Notes: generated from the sequence alone by a model not told the origin. Shown: positions 1 through 11,721, counted from the stretch's first letter. The stretch is 64,000 nucleotides of DNA from Piezodorus guildinii (GCA_023052935.1 CM041292.1:204685799-204749798); one strand, 5' to 3'. Numbers and translations: made by a program.

Positions 1-112
1 CATTATATCAGCCATGGAGCGATCCTGGAGTATGGAGACCCAGCTGTTGCACGCCCAGCCTCAATAAAGTGGGTGCTCAAATAATGGGGAAAAATCTGGC
101 GGCTGAGCGTAA
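1..112 (+). repeat. SINE S2 fragment, body part
   Basis: This stretch matches, on the opposite strand, the body of the longer S2 repeat at 47730-48503. Shared words include cagccatggagcgatcctgg, the 'tggagacc' block, 'aataaagtgggtgctcaaa' and 'ggctgagcgt'. The tRNA-like head is not visible, so it lies outside the window or is lost. It is non-coding. Confidence 0.6.
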
Positions 113-170
113 AACATCATTTATTGTGGAAACGCTTCAGCCTATTTTTTGGACCATCTTCAGGGCTACA
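113..170 (-). repeat. Penelope-type terminal repeat fragment with decayed hammerhead-like core
   Basis: On the minus strand this reads CCTGAAGATGG, a short stem-loop segment, GCTGAAGCG, then ACAATAAATGAT. The order and the 'ACAATAAAT' tail match the better copy at 605-720 (+). The hammerhead core needs CUGANGA and GAAA. Here the second box reads GAAG, so this copy is probably not catalytic. Confidence 0.45.
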
Positions 171-228
171 AAACAAACATAGCAAACCTTTGTTTAAAAC
201 AATAAATAAGGAAAGAATAAAATAAATA

Positions 229-521
229 CTGGAAGGAATTAGTCCGGGTGGCGATCATTAAATGAAATAACTAAATAGTTTCAACTATTTTATTGTTTGC
301 CAACGTTTCGACCCCCTTTGTGGGTCATCATCAGGGCGCATGGTGGAAGCGCATAGAGTTTCCATTCTCCCACCATGAGCCCTGATGATGACCCACAAAG
401 GGGGTCGAAACGTTGGTAAACAATAAAATAGTTGAAACTATTTAGTTGTTTCATTTAATGACCGCCACCCGGACTAATTCCTTCCAGTAATTCTCAACGG
501 TCAACTAATTACATCCACAAT
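229..521. mobile_element. Penelope-like fold-back element PLE-1
   Basis: Two copies of one terminal unit face each other: 231-343 on the minus strand and about 373-487 on the plus strand, nearly perfect complements around a short loop. The right copy continues into an asymmetric tail containing ttctcaacggtcaac, which also occurs at the right end of the second fold-back at 7239-8943. The element lies between exact 13-bp direct repeats, aataaaataaata, at 216-228 and 522-534, which I read as a TSD. Each arm carries a hammerhead-like core. Hammerheads, inverted terminal repeats and variable TSDs over 10 bp are known traits of Penelope-like retroelements. No RT or GIY-YIG coding sequence is present, so this is non-autonomous. 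Confidence 0.65.
380..422 (+). ncRNA. Hammerhead ribozyme-like core, right arm of PLE-1
   Basis: The sequence has CTGATGA, then a helix-II hairpin (GACCC pairing with GGGTC around an ACAAAG-type loop), then GAAAC. These are the invariant hammerhead boxes CUGANGA and GAAA in the right order and spacing. A minimal helix III of two pairs (A-U, C-G) around GUUG can be drawn in GAAACGTTGGTA, giving a possible type I fold with cleavage after the following base. The mirror copy is at 301-337 (-). Activity is inferred only, because helix III is very short and may need a dimer. Confidence 0.5.
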
Positions 522-604
522 AATAAAATAAATAGATGTATGCTAAAATATTTGTTGTTTTTTTCCTTATATATTGTTTTAAAACACTGGTTGATATATT
601 TTGT

Positions 605-720
605 TTAATAAACCTGAAGATGGCAGCCTAAAATTGAGGCCGAAACATTGGCACAATAAATAATTTTTACCTAATTAAAGTGTTTTGATGGCTGCACCAC
701 GAATTAATTTCAATATCAAC
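605..720 (+). repeat. Penelope-type terminal repeat, solo copy with hammerhead-like core
   Basis: The boxes read CCTGAAGA, then a hairpin segment with GGC/GCC complementarity, then GAAAC, followed by ATTGGCACAATAAAT. CUGAAGA still fits CUGANGA. Unlike PLE-1 it is a single unit with no inverted partner. It resembles the decayed minus-strand copy at 113-170. Confidence 0.5.
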
Positions 721-1420
721 TTCATACGACATATCTGTAAGCAATGACTGGTATGTGTCAGTCAGACGTTTTAAAGAATGCCGTTGAAATCATAATAAAT
801 GTTTTCTAATTTATTTCTAAGAACCGTAGCAATCCATAATCTTGTATAGTTTGGTGGATGTATCATTCGCAGGAGATAAAGTCAACATATGACATGACAA
901 ATGTTTTCTTTTATCTCGATGACTCTTACCCAGAGTGATCGCAATTCAAGACTCGTAATCAGAAATAAAGAGAAAAATATATCAAACTCAATTTTCAATT
1001 TCAACACACACAAAGGAAAAAGAAATCACATAACAAAGTTCAAAATGCTAGATAAAACTGGAATCAATCATTGTCAAAATTGCGGAAGGTTTTAACAAAA
1101 ATATTGATTTAGAGTTTTAACGAATACATAAGAGTTCAGAAGGTAAACAATTTTAGAGCAGAAATTCTCCTGATCTCTTTAAGAAGACATTTCTTTTTTT
1201 ATATATTTAATTAAAATTTACAACATTAATGATCTATTGATATGACACACCTATAGATAAACCAATTGGCATCTCTCCAATAAATATACTAAATCAGAGA
1301 GAAATAATTCTTACAAGAATGTGTGAGGTTTATTGAAAGCATTAAAATAGCCCGTTATCGTTTGGGCTACTAAAGATACAGTAAGAACAAGACTAGCGTT
1401 TTGAATTTCAGAGTTTCAGA
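721..1420. other. Unassigned AT-rich sequence
   Basis: I see no gene or recognised repeat. A 64-codon frame at 901-1095 has no recognisable motif and looks like chance. Confidence 0.5.
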
Positions 1421-1423
1421 ACT

Positions 1424-2254
1424 GACACCTGCGTGTTATCAGTTCATAAAGATCCATATGTTGCCTCACATACCCTGCAAGCCCACATCAAAGACCTACA
1501 AGTATGGTATCAGAACTGGAGAGTAAAGTAAATTCCAACAAATCCCATAAAATATCCTTTACCCTTCGTCGTAAACCTTTGACTTCCTGCCCTACAGTAT
1601 CCTTATCCTTTAATAACACTCAACTAGCTCCTGTTGAACACATCTGATACCTAGGACTTCTTCAAGACAAATGCCTAACTTGGAATCCTCATACACGGCT
1701 AAACGACAAGGAACTGCTCGCTTCAACACTTACTAGACAAACGGTCAAACCTTCCTCTGAACTACAAAAGGCTCATCTTCATGACTATTATAAGACCAAT
1801 CTGGACTTACGGAGTAGAGCTTTGGGGCTCTACTAAACCATCAAATTCTTCCCGCATCTAATCCTTACAATCCAAAATCCTTCGTGAAATCCTCAACGCC
1901 CCTTACTTTTCCATGAAGAAACTCATCCATAAAGACCTTATTGTTATTGTTCCCTTTGTTACTGATTTGGCCCGGAACAGGTATCAATCCTTTCATGACA
2001 AACTCCATTCTCACTCTAACCCACTAGTTTCAATCCTTTAATCCTCTTCAATTCCGGATAATCCTCCGAGGCGCCTGAAATGGAAATGGTCCCGGGACCT
2101 TCTAGTTTAGAATATTTTTAGAGTGGAGTCCAATGGGAAGGTTCTCTATATGTAAATCATGTCATTGTATTATACAACACATCACATTTGCTTGATGTAT
2201 TTTTTTTTGTTAATACAGTTGTAAATACCAATAAAATGTTTTATTAAAAAAATA
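1424..2254 (+). pseudogene. Dead Jockey-type LINE (family B), RT C-terminal part
   Basis: The translated pieces match the family-B fragment at 25214-26072: DTCVLSVHKDP near 1424, then the FTLRRKP, RYLGLL-like and WTYGVELWGS blocks, ending with the PPRRLK..WSRDLLV tail and a stop at 2108-2110. Frameshifts and stops break the frame throughout. A 3' UTR with AATAAA-like sequence and an A-rich tail ends near 2254. The 5' end is truncated inside the RT palm, just downstream of the catalytic YADD position. Flanks share a similar 'agtttcagaac / agtttatcagaac', possibly a worn TSD. Confidence 0.75.
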
Positions 2255-3041
2255 AAAAGTTTATCAGAACCAGTTTCGTAAGTTAACTAGGTTTACTTTC
2301 CTTACAACTGCCATGCTTATCGAAATCGGCATCGACCCAATGGTGTTGAGGAATTTGATACGAATTTTCCTCATTGGCGCTTTCAAGAGATAAGAGTCTA
2401 ATTAGAAATAAGTCCAAAAGATAAGAGATCCAGAATCAGATTAAAACGCTTCACGGTGAGTTGAGTGGTTTGTATAGATTTCCAAAAAAACAAAGGTTTT
2501 ATGCAATATAAAACTTCTGCGCAATTTTTATCCTAGGAAACCCACTCAGTTTCTTTATCAGATCGAATCCTTGACATTTATTTGACAGAGAAACTGATTC
2601 CTAACAGAAATCGATAGCAAGGCGTTGCATCTCCAGATTCATCTATATTTCCGCAGTTGAACCTATTTTTAACTTAAACTTCATTCTCGTATTCCCATAA
2701 AGCTGACTTAGCAAGATGTGCTCAAAATAGGTTCTGTGCCTTTCACCTTCTTTTGCATTGGGTATTTTACAAAAAAAAAATAAAAAAAATGGAGAGAACA
2801 GCTACCTTGATTAAGCACGATTGATTTCTAAAAGGTACTAAAGGAAATTTTTTACAAAATTTATTTTTTTATATATTTTCATTCTCATCATTTAGTTTTA
2901 TCTAAATCTTATCTAATGAACACTCAAGTCCTTTAAAAACGCCATTTAGAAACACAATTAATTTCTTCAGGTATTAATTAAATATTTAGTTTCGTTCCAA
3001 ATCAAACTAAAACATTTCATTTTAATATGGTTTGTTTTTTC
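2255..3041. other. Unassigned sequence
   Basis: No coding frame or known repeat was recognised. There are A-rich and T-rich runs around 2770-2860. Confidence 0.4.
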
Positions 3042-3334
3042 ATTCATTTAACGTCACTTTATGCTACTATGGCTAATCGGACGGTGCTAACCGTAGTTAG
3101 CACTCCCCACCGGGGAGTCCTAAATTTTGCCCATCCAGGTTTTATTAGTATAGGAATCTTAAACGAGTACCTGACGTCGCACAGGCTCGGGACCACCTTT
3201 TAACGCCCCCCCCCCCAAAGGAACTGCATAACTAAGGATTTTTAACTCCCATTAAAAATAAGGGCCTCTCGCAGGTACCCATGACCTTTGGTAGAGAAAG
3301 CTATTATGCTAGCCACTACGCGATGGGTGACCCC
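3042..3334 (-). repeat. SINE S1 copy 1
   Basis: This is a full-length but diverged member of the S1 family. On the minus strand it starts GGGGTCACCC, followed by a GCTAGCATAATAG-type A box. Then come the 'GGAGTTAAAAATCC' block, the 'GGTGGTCCCGAGCCTGTGCG' block, the 'CCTGG..GG' block and an AAAT-rich tail. The head resembles a tRNA, so transcription by RNA polymerase III is likely for active members. It carries an extra C run near 3210. Confidence 0.75.
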
Positions 3335-3469
3335 TAATATTTAGTAATAAAAGCAGGAATAAAAACATAAATAAAATCAGTTTTGGTAAAACTATAGAGC
3401 TACTTTTAAGATATTCCTTAAATCAATGATTTGAAAAGGCATTCTGGATATTTAGATTCTGAAAAGCTA

Positions 3470-3640
3470 ATAGTTTTTTTTAATAAAACACATGTTTCAA
3501 TAAACACTCATACAAATTCAATTTAATTAATTCTTTAATGGTTTCACGTACTTTTATCTCTAACTGGATTTGAAAATTCTTTTGTTGATTTTAAAAATGG
3601 AGGTAAGTGAAAGTCGTGTGTTGCCCGCACCAGATATTTA
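3470..3640 (+). repeat. R880 repeat copy a, 3' part
   Basis: This is a 5'-truncated copy of the R880 family. It contains aaaacacatgtttc, caatttaattaattcttta, 'tttcacgta', then aatggaggtaagtgaaagt, followed by the diagnostic cgtgtgttgcccgcaccag end. Confidence 0.75.
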
Positions 3641-4220
3641 GAATATGTAAACATTACTGACCAAGATTTTATAAACACAGAGAGGATTAAATTGAAATAT
3701 TGAAAAACGATACAAACTTATTTAACAAGGCAATAGTATCCGTTACGAACCTTCAAGTTCTTTAACCCCATTATTATTATTTAATAATTATAAACAGCTA
3801 CTATTCTAAAGGTTCAATAATTCAGTTCATTTATGCCCAAATAAATCAGAAAGTTTTATTATCTTTACCTGTTAATTATAAAATCAACAATCATCAGACG
3901 AACTGAGATAACAATAAAATAATTATAAAAATTGAATACATTAGGAGAGGCACATACAGGTTGAATCCACAATGATCTCACGTATAGACATAATGACGAT
4001 GGAATCATAAATGACAACATCCACATCTTTCTTTTCCGAATCATAATGACAAAGAACTAATACTCTTATTACAAGTTTATAATATATACATCTCCTACGA
4101 TAATTTAAAATATTGTAATATTAAAAAATTACTTTTTAATATGGAAAATCTACATTTAAAACAAAATTTTAATTTAGGCATCACAGAATTATTAGCAGGA
4201 AATACAGATTTTTTGACATC
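3641..4220. other. Unassigned AT-rich sequence
   Basis: Nothing recognisable. There are no long frames and no SINE or LINE words. Confidence 0.4.
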
Positions 4221-5158
4221 CACTTACCTATAGGTCCGTGTGTGTGTGTGAGTGTTTGCGAAAACGAAATGTCCTATGAAGGCAAAATGAGCTTACCAGA
4301 AGAGCCACTTTATACCATGCATTTTGCACCTTTTTACGAATTTTTCAAAAACGGCTCTTAGGATTTTGATTAAACTATATATATATATCGATGTAAAATT
4401 TATTAGGCTTCAATATCATGTACGTTTTATTCTGATTTAAATAGTATGACAGGGCTTAAATGGCGATATTTAAAAATTTCTTCCCCTAAAGTACCTTTAA
4501 TTCTGTAGATTCTATCAAAATAACGATATTATCTTGTTACCATTGATAATTAACAGCTAAATATGAAAGTTGAGCGTAATTGATATCCAACTAAAGGAGA
4601 AAACTGAAAAAATATTTTTTTAATCCAATTTTTTGTGTTTGAACATAAGAACAGTGATATATATGTATAATATACCGTTGGGAAGCTAAAGTTTTAAGAA
4701 AAAATAGTATCTGATACACGGAATTGTAAAGGGTAATGGAGAGTGATAAAAAGCCGATAAAACCAACTGTTTCGTGTTCCGATGAACTAACATAAATTTC
4801 CCATGTTGACCGTGCTGCAACCTGGTGGCTTGTCAATGAAGCAGAGCGCTCCAATTTTGTCGCTCCAGTTTATGAACATAAGAACATTAATATAGACGTG
4901 TAATACACCGTTGGAAAGAGCTTTAGAAAATATATTATCTTATAGACAAGCTTATAAAATTGAATAAAAAGTGATAAAAATAATTGATTATTTTAGGTAA
5001 TAATATAATAGATTTTTTTATAAAACACATGTTTCTATATTAATTCAATATAATTAATTCTTTAATGGTTTCACTCATTCTTATCTCTAACTGAAATTCT
5101 TTAATCGATTATGAAAACGGAGGTAAGTGAAAGTCGTGTGTTGCTCGCACCAGATTTT
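4221..5158 (+). repeat. R880 repeat copy b
   Basis: This copy starts with ccacttacctata and ends with the cgcaccag end at 5153. The early part is deleted relative to other copies. Internal landmarks are 'gagcttaccagaagagccac', 'ttttgcacc', 'gattttgattaaac', 'ccgttgggaagctaaag' and 'taagtgaaagtcgtgtgttg'. It shares the block gatacacggaattgtaaagg (4711-4730) only with copy o at 49930-50592, so those two are the closest relatives here. Confidence 0.75.
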
Positions 5159-5861
5159 TTTTGTGTAACATTTTAAGCCTCTAACTACAGCCTTTTGTAA
5201 TGTCAGTTTTTTTTTTTTTTTGTTAACCTATATGTGTTAGTCTGTATATGAATATATATTTATATAAAGATGGATCGCAATTGACATGGATATTTCGCAG
5301 ACCAGCTTTCTCTCAAGGTGAAGCCGCTTTCCATCCGGCCCGGTCAAATCGAGCTCATTCGATTCTGCTTCGAGTCATTAAATTGGCACATTACGTCTAA
5401 GATGGTGTTGAAAATATTACCCACCTAATTAAATTTCAATACCTACTTAACAACAGTTATTTATTTCGTAATAATTTATTTTTAAAATTATTCCCTTAGA
5501 AAAACACACCTTAGTTATGTGATTTTTAAGCAAAACATTTTTTTAGAATTAACTAGCTGCAACTATGTTTAAGTACAACGAATAAAGTCATTATTCAGTT
5601 CCAAATTAATCTGTAAAATTTACTGTAGTACCACAGGCGTACCTGCTGTCATTCAATACGTTTTAGCTTTTAAGCATAATCGTTGTTTACCGTCAAGATT
5701 CGTTAAGAACGTAAATGGGAATGAATACCACTTTTAGGTGGAAGCTTCACCCCAAAATTAACTCATTTCACACCAAATTATGTGGATGCTTTAATTTAAG
5801 AAATAAGTTCTTCGATTTTTTTAATAGCGTAACGTTCTTTATTCACTTCAAATCATTGATG
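5159..5861. other. Unassigned sequence between R880 copies
   Basis: A T tract (5205-5221) is followed by a moderately GC-rich stretch (5270-5410) with no frame I recognise. No known repeat was matched. Confidence 0.4.
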
Positions 5862-6590
5862 AAAAAATCTGGTGCGGGCAACACACGACTTTCACTTACC
5901 TCGATTTTTAAAATCAATGAAAGAATTTTCAAATACAGTTAGAGATAAAAATACGTGAAACTATTAAGGAATTAATTAAATTAAATTTCTATAGAAACAT
6001 GTGTTTCATTAAAAAATCTATTATATTGTTATCTAAAATAATCAGTTAGTTTTATGTTCATTTCATCACTCTCTATTAACTTTTAAAAGCTTGCGTATGA
6101 GATAATATTTTTTCTAAAACCTTTAGCTTTCCAACGGTATATCATACATGTATATTACTGCTCTTATGTTCAAAAACGAAAAATTGCATTAAAAAATATT
6201 TCTTCTGTATTCTATATAGTAAAGGGAAGTATTGTGATCCTGAAAATTTTCGACTTCCAGTTTTCAACGGAAATATACGTTTTAGGATCCCCTGAGTCAA
6301 AATAACCAAGTCCCGCAAAAAGGTTTGTGTGGTAACTCCCGGGCGGAAATGGTTGGTCCTATGAAACTGAAATTTCATATTTAAGACAAATATACGTCGG
6401 AGACGTCAAAAACCTTTTTCATCAAAATGAGCTTACCAGAAGAGCCACTTTATACCATGCATTTTGCACCTTTTTTCGATTTTCTCGGTAAAGGTTCCAA
6501 CAATTTTGATTAAACTCGCTATATCGATGTAAAATTTAATGGGCTTTATATATAACTTCGCTAATACTGGTTTCGCTTTCACCTGGTTAG
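5862..6590. repeat. R880 copy c, two partial copies back to back
   Basis: 5862-6200 is the 3' half of an R880 unit on the minus strand: it begins aaaaaatctggtgcgggcaa and continues into actttcacttacc. 6205-6590 is the 5' half of a unit on the plus strand: 'agtaaagggaagtattgtga', 'ccaagtcccgcaaaaagg', gagcttaccagaagagcc. The two halves meet head to head near 6200, which suggests a rearrangement rather than two insertions. Confidence 0.7.
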
Positions 6591-7221
6591 AATTATTATT
6601 ATTTTTCAAGTGCTGAATCCAATTTCTTATTTTTTTCTAGTAGATGTAAGGTGTTTGAGTTATTTGAAAAAAACGAAACATCATTTTTTCTTTTTTTCAG
6701 TTTTGAAAATATTTTTTATTCAACCACTTAGAGGATGAATTTGTTTAACACCAGAATTATTGCAGATCTAGACGGTAAGGGGATCATTTAAAAAAAAAAA
6801 AAAAATTCATAGGAATTTTGTAGTTACGACCACATAATAATAACTTGCTTTTAAAAATATACATAAATAAACTTAAAAATAGCAAGCAGTACAAATCCCA
6901 GACCGATGGTTAAGCCTCACAAGTCACAGTAAATAGCTAACGGTCCCACGTTTCGCAATGCCAAACCTTATCCGAACTGCAACACGCAGCTTAATCTACT
7001 GAAGCCTAAGCATTAAAAGATAATTCATCATTGTTGCTTTTCATGTTTCTAATAATGTTAATACTAATACAAAATAATACAGACAGTATCAATGCATATT
7101 AATATGTATTTACACGTGTGTTTCAACGGGAGGAGAAGAAAAAATTAAAAATCAGGCCATCACTTTTGTTGATCAATTATTGGAATCCGTCTCATTCAAA
7201 AGCAAGAAAGAAGGAATAACT
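6591..7221. other. Unassigned sequence
   Basis: Contains an A run (6791-6805) and a moderately GC-rich piece at 6890-7010. No coding frame or known family was seen. Confidence 0.4.
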
Positions 7222-7310
7222 AGAAGATTAAATAAGGAGAGGAAGATGGTTGGGGGTGCGGTCATAAATTAAAGACACACATTTAAAATAAGTGTTATTT
7301 TAATTATGTC

Positions 7311-7352
7311 CCGACGTTTCGGCCTACAATGCGGGCCTTCGTCAGGGCTAAA
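7311..7352 (-). ncRNA. Hammerhead ribozyme-like core, left arm of PLE-2
   Basis: On the minus strand: CCTGACGA, helix II with GGCC pairing GGCC, then GAAACGTCGGGAC. The CUGANGA box has C at the variable position, against T in the right arm (8798-8834), so the invariant bases are kept while the free base varies. The helix III partner is not clear. Confidence 0.45.
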
Positions 7353-8797
7353 AGAAACAAGATAACAACCAATGTAATTATAGACTTAATAATGCGTTAG
7401 GTATATAATAATAATATGACAGTAATAAATTATGGGAACATAAATAATATTAAATGTAAAACGATAATAAGATGACAATTATAAAGTATGGAAATAAGGT
7501 GACAGTTATAAAGTATGGAAATAAAGAAAATTAAGATGATAGTTATAAAGTATGGAAGCAGACATAATTGAGATGATAATATTGTAATGAGAATATATAA
7601 AGAGAGACTAAGTAAATGAAAAAAATGATAAAGGAAAAATATGTGAACAATTAAAATTTTAAATATTAACAATTTTGAGTTGATATATGACGGTAATATA
7701 TTAAAAACATAGTTAAGAGTATAGGTAATATATATAATATGTATTCTTAGCTAGCTCATTTTTAAACAACCACCTGATCATCTCTTCATAATTTTATTTT
7801 TATTTATTTATTATCAATTTTTTATTTATATATTTATTTAATTTTCGTACTCCCCTTTTTTATTTATTTATTTGTTTACCTACTAGATTACTGTTTATTT
7901 ATCATTTCCTACGACAGCTCCTTATCGTCATTCGTTATTACCTTATCATCATTCATCATTTATCATCGTCATCCGTTATTACTTAAAATCTTTTAATCTT
8001 TACCTCGTCACTATTTCTTGCAATTTTATCAAGTACTCATAAGTAATAACTCGGGTACTCTCAAGTAATGACTTTTGGCTATTTTTTAACAATCGAATCA
8101 GTAAACATAACTTAGCTTCTTGGAATTTTCCTAACGGACATTCTAGTTCTCATATTTTCCGTTCCACGCAATGAGCGTTTTTTAAACTGAGAAACATCAC
8201 TTCGTAGGCAACGCTTGCACGTCATGTATGTATTTTTTCTTATTGATAAGGGTCTTTTTTCATCGCCCATCTCTTTCTCCCCCTTTCCATACTCATATCT
8301 TTCTCCGTTACATATCCTCACATATAATTATTAGTTTAATATTACATTATTTTAAAATTTAAATTATTTTTTATTCATACTGTTTCTCTTTTGTAATGAC
8401 TATATTTTTTTATATATTACCTATACTCTTAACTATGTTTTTAATATATTACCGTCATATATCAACTCAAAATTGTTAATATTTAAAATTTTAATTGTTC
8501 ACATATTTTTCCTTTATCATTTTTTTCATTTACTTAGTCTCTCTTTATATATTCTCATTACAATATTATCATCTCAATTATGTTTACTTCCATACTTTAT
8601 AACTATCATCTTAATTTTGTTTATTTCCATACTTTATAACTGTCACCTTATTTCCATACTTTATAATTGTCATCTTATTATCATTTTACATTTAATATTA
8701 TTTATGTTCCCATAATTTATTACTGTCATATTATTATTATATACCTAACGCATTATTAAGTCTATAATTACATTGGTTGTTATCTTGTTTCTTTTAG

Positions 8798-8840
8798 CCC
8801 TGATGAAGGCCCACATTGTAGGCCGAAACGTCGGCACATA
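8798..8840 (+). ncRNA. Hammerhead ribozyme-like core, right arm of PLE-2
   Basis: CCTGATGA, then AGGCCC with a loop returning to TAGGCC, then GAAACGTCGGCAC. It has the same boxes and spacing as in PLE-1 with a different helix-II sequence, which argues for conserved RNA structure rather than shared sequence alone. Confidence 0.5.
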
Positions 8841-8960
8841 ATTAAAATAACACTTATTTTAAATGTGTGTTTTTAATTTATGACCGCACCCCCAACCATC
8901 TTCCTCACCTAATTTCTCAACGGTCAACAAAACTCCATCATTAAGAAGATTAAATAAGGA

Positions 8961-11284
8961 ATAGAAAAATATTGGAGCTTAAAAAAATTCTTTAAAAGTC
9001 AGCCATCTACAGCATTGGAGTCCTGGAAACCGAATCTTTTGGCCTTTTCACTTGGCTGTTTTGATCACATTTTTTTTTATTGTACGGTTTTCTTTTGATA
9101 AATTAATCTTTTATTATTGCCTAAAATATTTTTATATTGAAATTTTATATATTCCTTTACTCAAATAAGACTGGCTGGCGAGAAATCACAGAGGATAATC
9201 GTGAATTCATTATTTTATAAATTAGAACCCAATGTGACATTACCTCTATGTGATACCGATGGTTACGATAATATTGGACATTTTTTAAATATCGTGTCCA
9301 GTTTTAAATCCAGTCAAAAGATTCTATTTATTTAAGTGTGTTATGGTAAATTTCAATTTAGAAAACACGTTAACAATTAAGAAGTTGAACGATTTATTTT
9401 TGTTTTCAATAGAAGCTTTAACGATAAGAAGTTTTGTTAAGAACGATTAGTACAAAATTTATAGGCATTTGTTATGTCATTACATTTTGTTTATATTAAA
9501 CTGTTATCTAGATATGTTTTTTTTTTTTGTTCTGTTTTCTTGAGTTTAATATTAAGGGAGAGGCTTGTAATTCTTTAAAGAATGAAATAAAGCTATTATT
9601 ACTAATATGTGCGTTTTAAATACAGAATAACCAACCTTAAAAGACAAAAATACCCCTTGGGGATTTTAACCATAAAATATACTTCTGGATCCGCCCCTGG
9701 AATAAAGTAGATCAATTCATGACGCTAATAATAGCTTTCTGTCAGGGCAAACAACTTGATAGCAGGTTATAACTTGATACCCCCTTCCATAATATTTGGT
9801 TTATAACCAAGCCAAATATCCGAAAGTTGAACTAAACTACACATCAGACTGGGCGTAAGCAGGTGAAGAACGATTGGCAGAAGAAATAAAATTATAAAAA
9901 ACAAAATAAGGTGTTAGGACTAGTTAGAAACTGTTTTTACTTCTAAGTATTTTTACTTATATTTTCGACCAACCCGCCTCCCCGCCCAACGATCTTCGTC
10001 CTTCTTGGCTCTCACAAAAGAAAAGTCCTGTATACACACTTGCACATCATTGAGCAACATCACTAGCAAATAAAGTATATGAGCTAACTGAAGGAAACTT
10101 CTTTTTTATTTTTTTAATTAACATTTTTATTTCAATTTAAAACTATACTATTGAATAAAAAAAAACAACTAATAAATAATGCAAGTAAATATATATAATA
10201 TGAAAGGTTGTTCAAACGTGATTTTATTCTCTGTAATCAATCATAAAATACATTAATTTAAATTAAATGCAAACATATCTAAATAGATAAAATAATACAA
10301 TTATCACTTTTAATGGAATTAAATTACACGTTGTTTAATAGTTGGTAAAAAGACAAACAATATAATTGAACGAAACTAACACTTGGAACATAAGTATAAC
10401 CGATTGTAACCTCCCATAACTTATGTAAATTAATGTCTATTAAAATAGCTGATCCAGCACGATGCACATATAGAGAAAGTCCCCAAACGCAACAATTTTT
10501 GTTTTATAAATTATATTTATTGAGATTCACAATTGCATTATTGAATAAATCAAATAAATTCAAGAAACGTATTAATGATGACATGCTACACTTGTAGAGA
10601 AACTTCCCACATTGGTAGCACTCAAAAACTATCTGAACTAGAAGATCTCTGGTCTATCTGCTTTCAAAATATCTGGGAGGATAATTAGGAATCGAAAAGG
10701 AAGAAAGGATTAAAACGAGTGGATTAGAGAGGAAATGGAGTTTGTCATGAAAGGAATGGCATCTTTTTCGGGCCAAATCAAGAACATATGTAACATTAAG
10801 TTAGGAGGAAGCATAAAAAAAAAGTTGATAAAAAAGTATTAGGATAAGAGGCATGCTTAGAAATTGTTTATAATTCCAGCTACTTGGTCACCCTTTTACA
10901 AAAGTCCTCATGTCCTTGCTACTGGATCTAAAACAATTTGACATTCAAGTTTTGCTTTCAACAGAAAAGGAGTTTAGTTCAGAATGACGTAGTAAAAGAC
11001 TTGAAATATTTATCCATCTATCTTTAAAGAACTGCGTAATTTATAAAATCAGGCATTTCCAGTCGTACACTCTGGCGAACTCACCTTCGCCTTCATACCC
11101 AGTAGTGGGATTGGCTTATATAACTCGGCCCACACTCATACTTGCAAAGCGAGTTATTCCTTTTAAAAACGATGCATGCAGTTTTACTCTCACTGACATA
11201 TGTATGAAATATATGTTAAGGGAAAGAATTGCAATTTTTAAAATTTTCAAAATAATATTTTTCGGAGGTTTAGAAATATCTGAG
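8961..11284. other. Long unassigned AT-rich interval
   Basis: No LINE, SINE or transposase signature was found in 2.3 kb. A pyrimidine-rich, moderately GC-rich piece at 9964-10020 stands out from the background, but no frame or splice pattern lets me call an exon. The 3' edge (about 11105-11284) runs into a decayed R880 copy. Confidence 0.4.
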
Positions 11285-11720
11285 TCCAAATGTGTATCAT
11301 TGTGTAGTAATTTTAGCTCAAAAACGATACGTTGTGTAGAACTGAAATTTCATATTTCAGCAACTTTGAAAAAAATCAAAATCGAAGGGTCAGAAGGGCT
11401 GTTTTATACCATGCGTTTTGTACCTTTTTCCTACTTTCTCAAAAAATGGCTCTAATGGTTCTGATTAAACTCGCTATATTGAAGTAAAATTTACTAGGAT
11501 ATAATATAATGTAGGTTTCATTCCGAATGAAATAGTCAAACGGGGCTTGAATGCGGAAATTTTAAATTTTCTTCCTATAAATTATTTTAAATTTTGTATA
11601 TTTAAAAAATTAAGCATAAAGTATTATTAGCATTAAAAAAAATGCTGAATTATTAAAATGAACGAATTTGATACCCCACAAAAGGAAAAGAGTGCAAATT
11701 TATTTATTCATGTAATTTTA
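11285..11720 (+). repeat. R880 repeat copy d, internal fragment
   Basis: A diverged internal part of R880: 'ctcaaaaacgatacgttgtg', 'actgaaatttcatatttcag', 'ttttataccatgcgttttg', 'ttctgattaaactcgctata'. Neither terminus is present. An open frame at 11105-11455 overlapping it is not a gene, because R880 is non-coding in all other copies. Confidence 0.6.
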
Positions 11721-11721
11721 C

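Larger units (their letters stand above)
7239..8943. mobile_element. Penelope-like fold-back element PLE-2, 1.7 kb
   Basis: Two arms of about 0.5 kb (7239-~7735 and ~8410-8906) are nearly perfect reverse complements around a ~0.67-kb spacer. The match is so close that both arms contain the same chance 80-codon frame (7430-7672 on minus, 8473-8715 on plus). Each arm carries a hammerhead-like core and the same 'gacgcaccccc'-type outer end. The right arm has an asymmetric tail with ttctcaacggtcaac (8914-8928), shared with PLE-1. Exact 17-bp direct repeats, agaagattaaataagga, flank it at 7222-7238 and 8944-8960 (TSD). The spacer is AT-rich with no recognised protein, so the element is non-autonomous. 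A transcript across it would form a long hairpin. Confidence 0.7.

Noticed and set aside
7430..8715. Two identical 80-codon hydrophobic frames in opposite orientation
   Set aside because: They are the same chance frame in the two arms of PLE-2. AT-rich sequence gives the Leu/Ile bias and there is no start context or family match.
11105..11455. 116-codon plus-strand frame
   Set aside because: It overlaps a non-coding R880 fragment. No other R880 copy keeps this frame.
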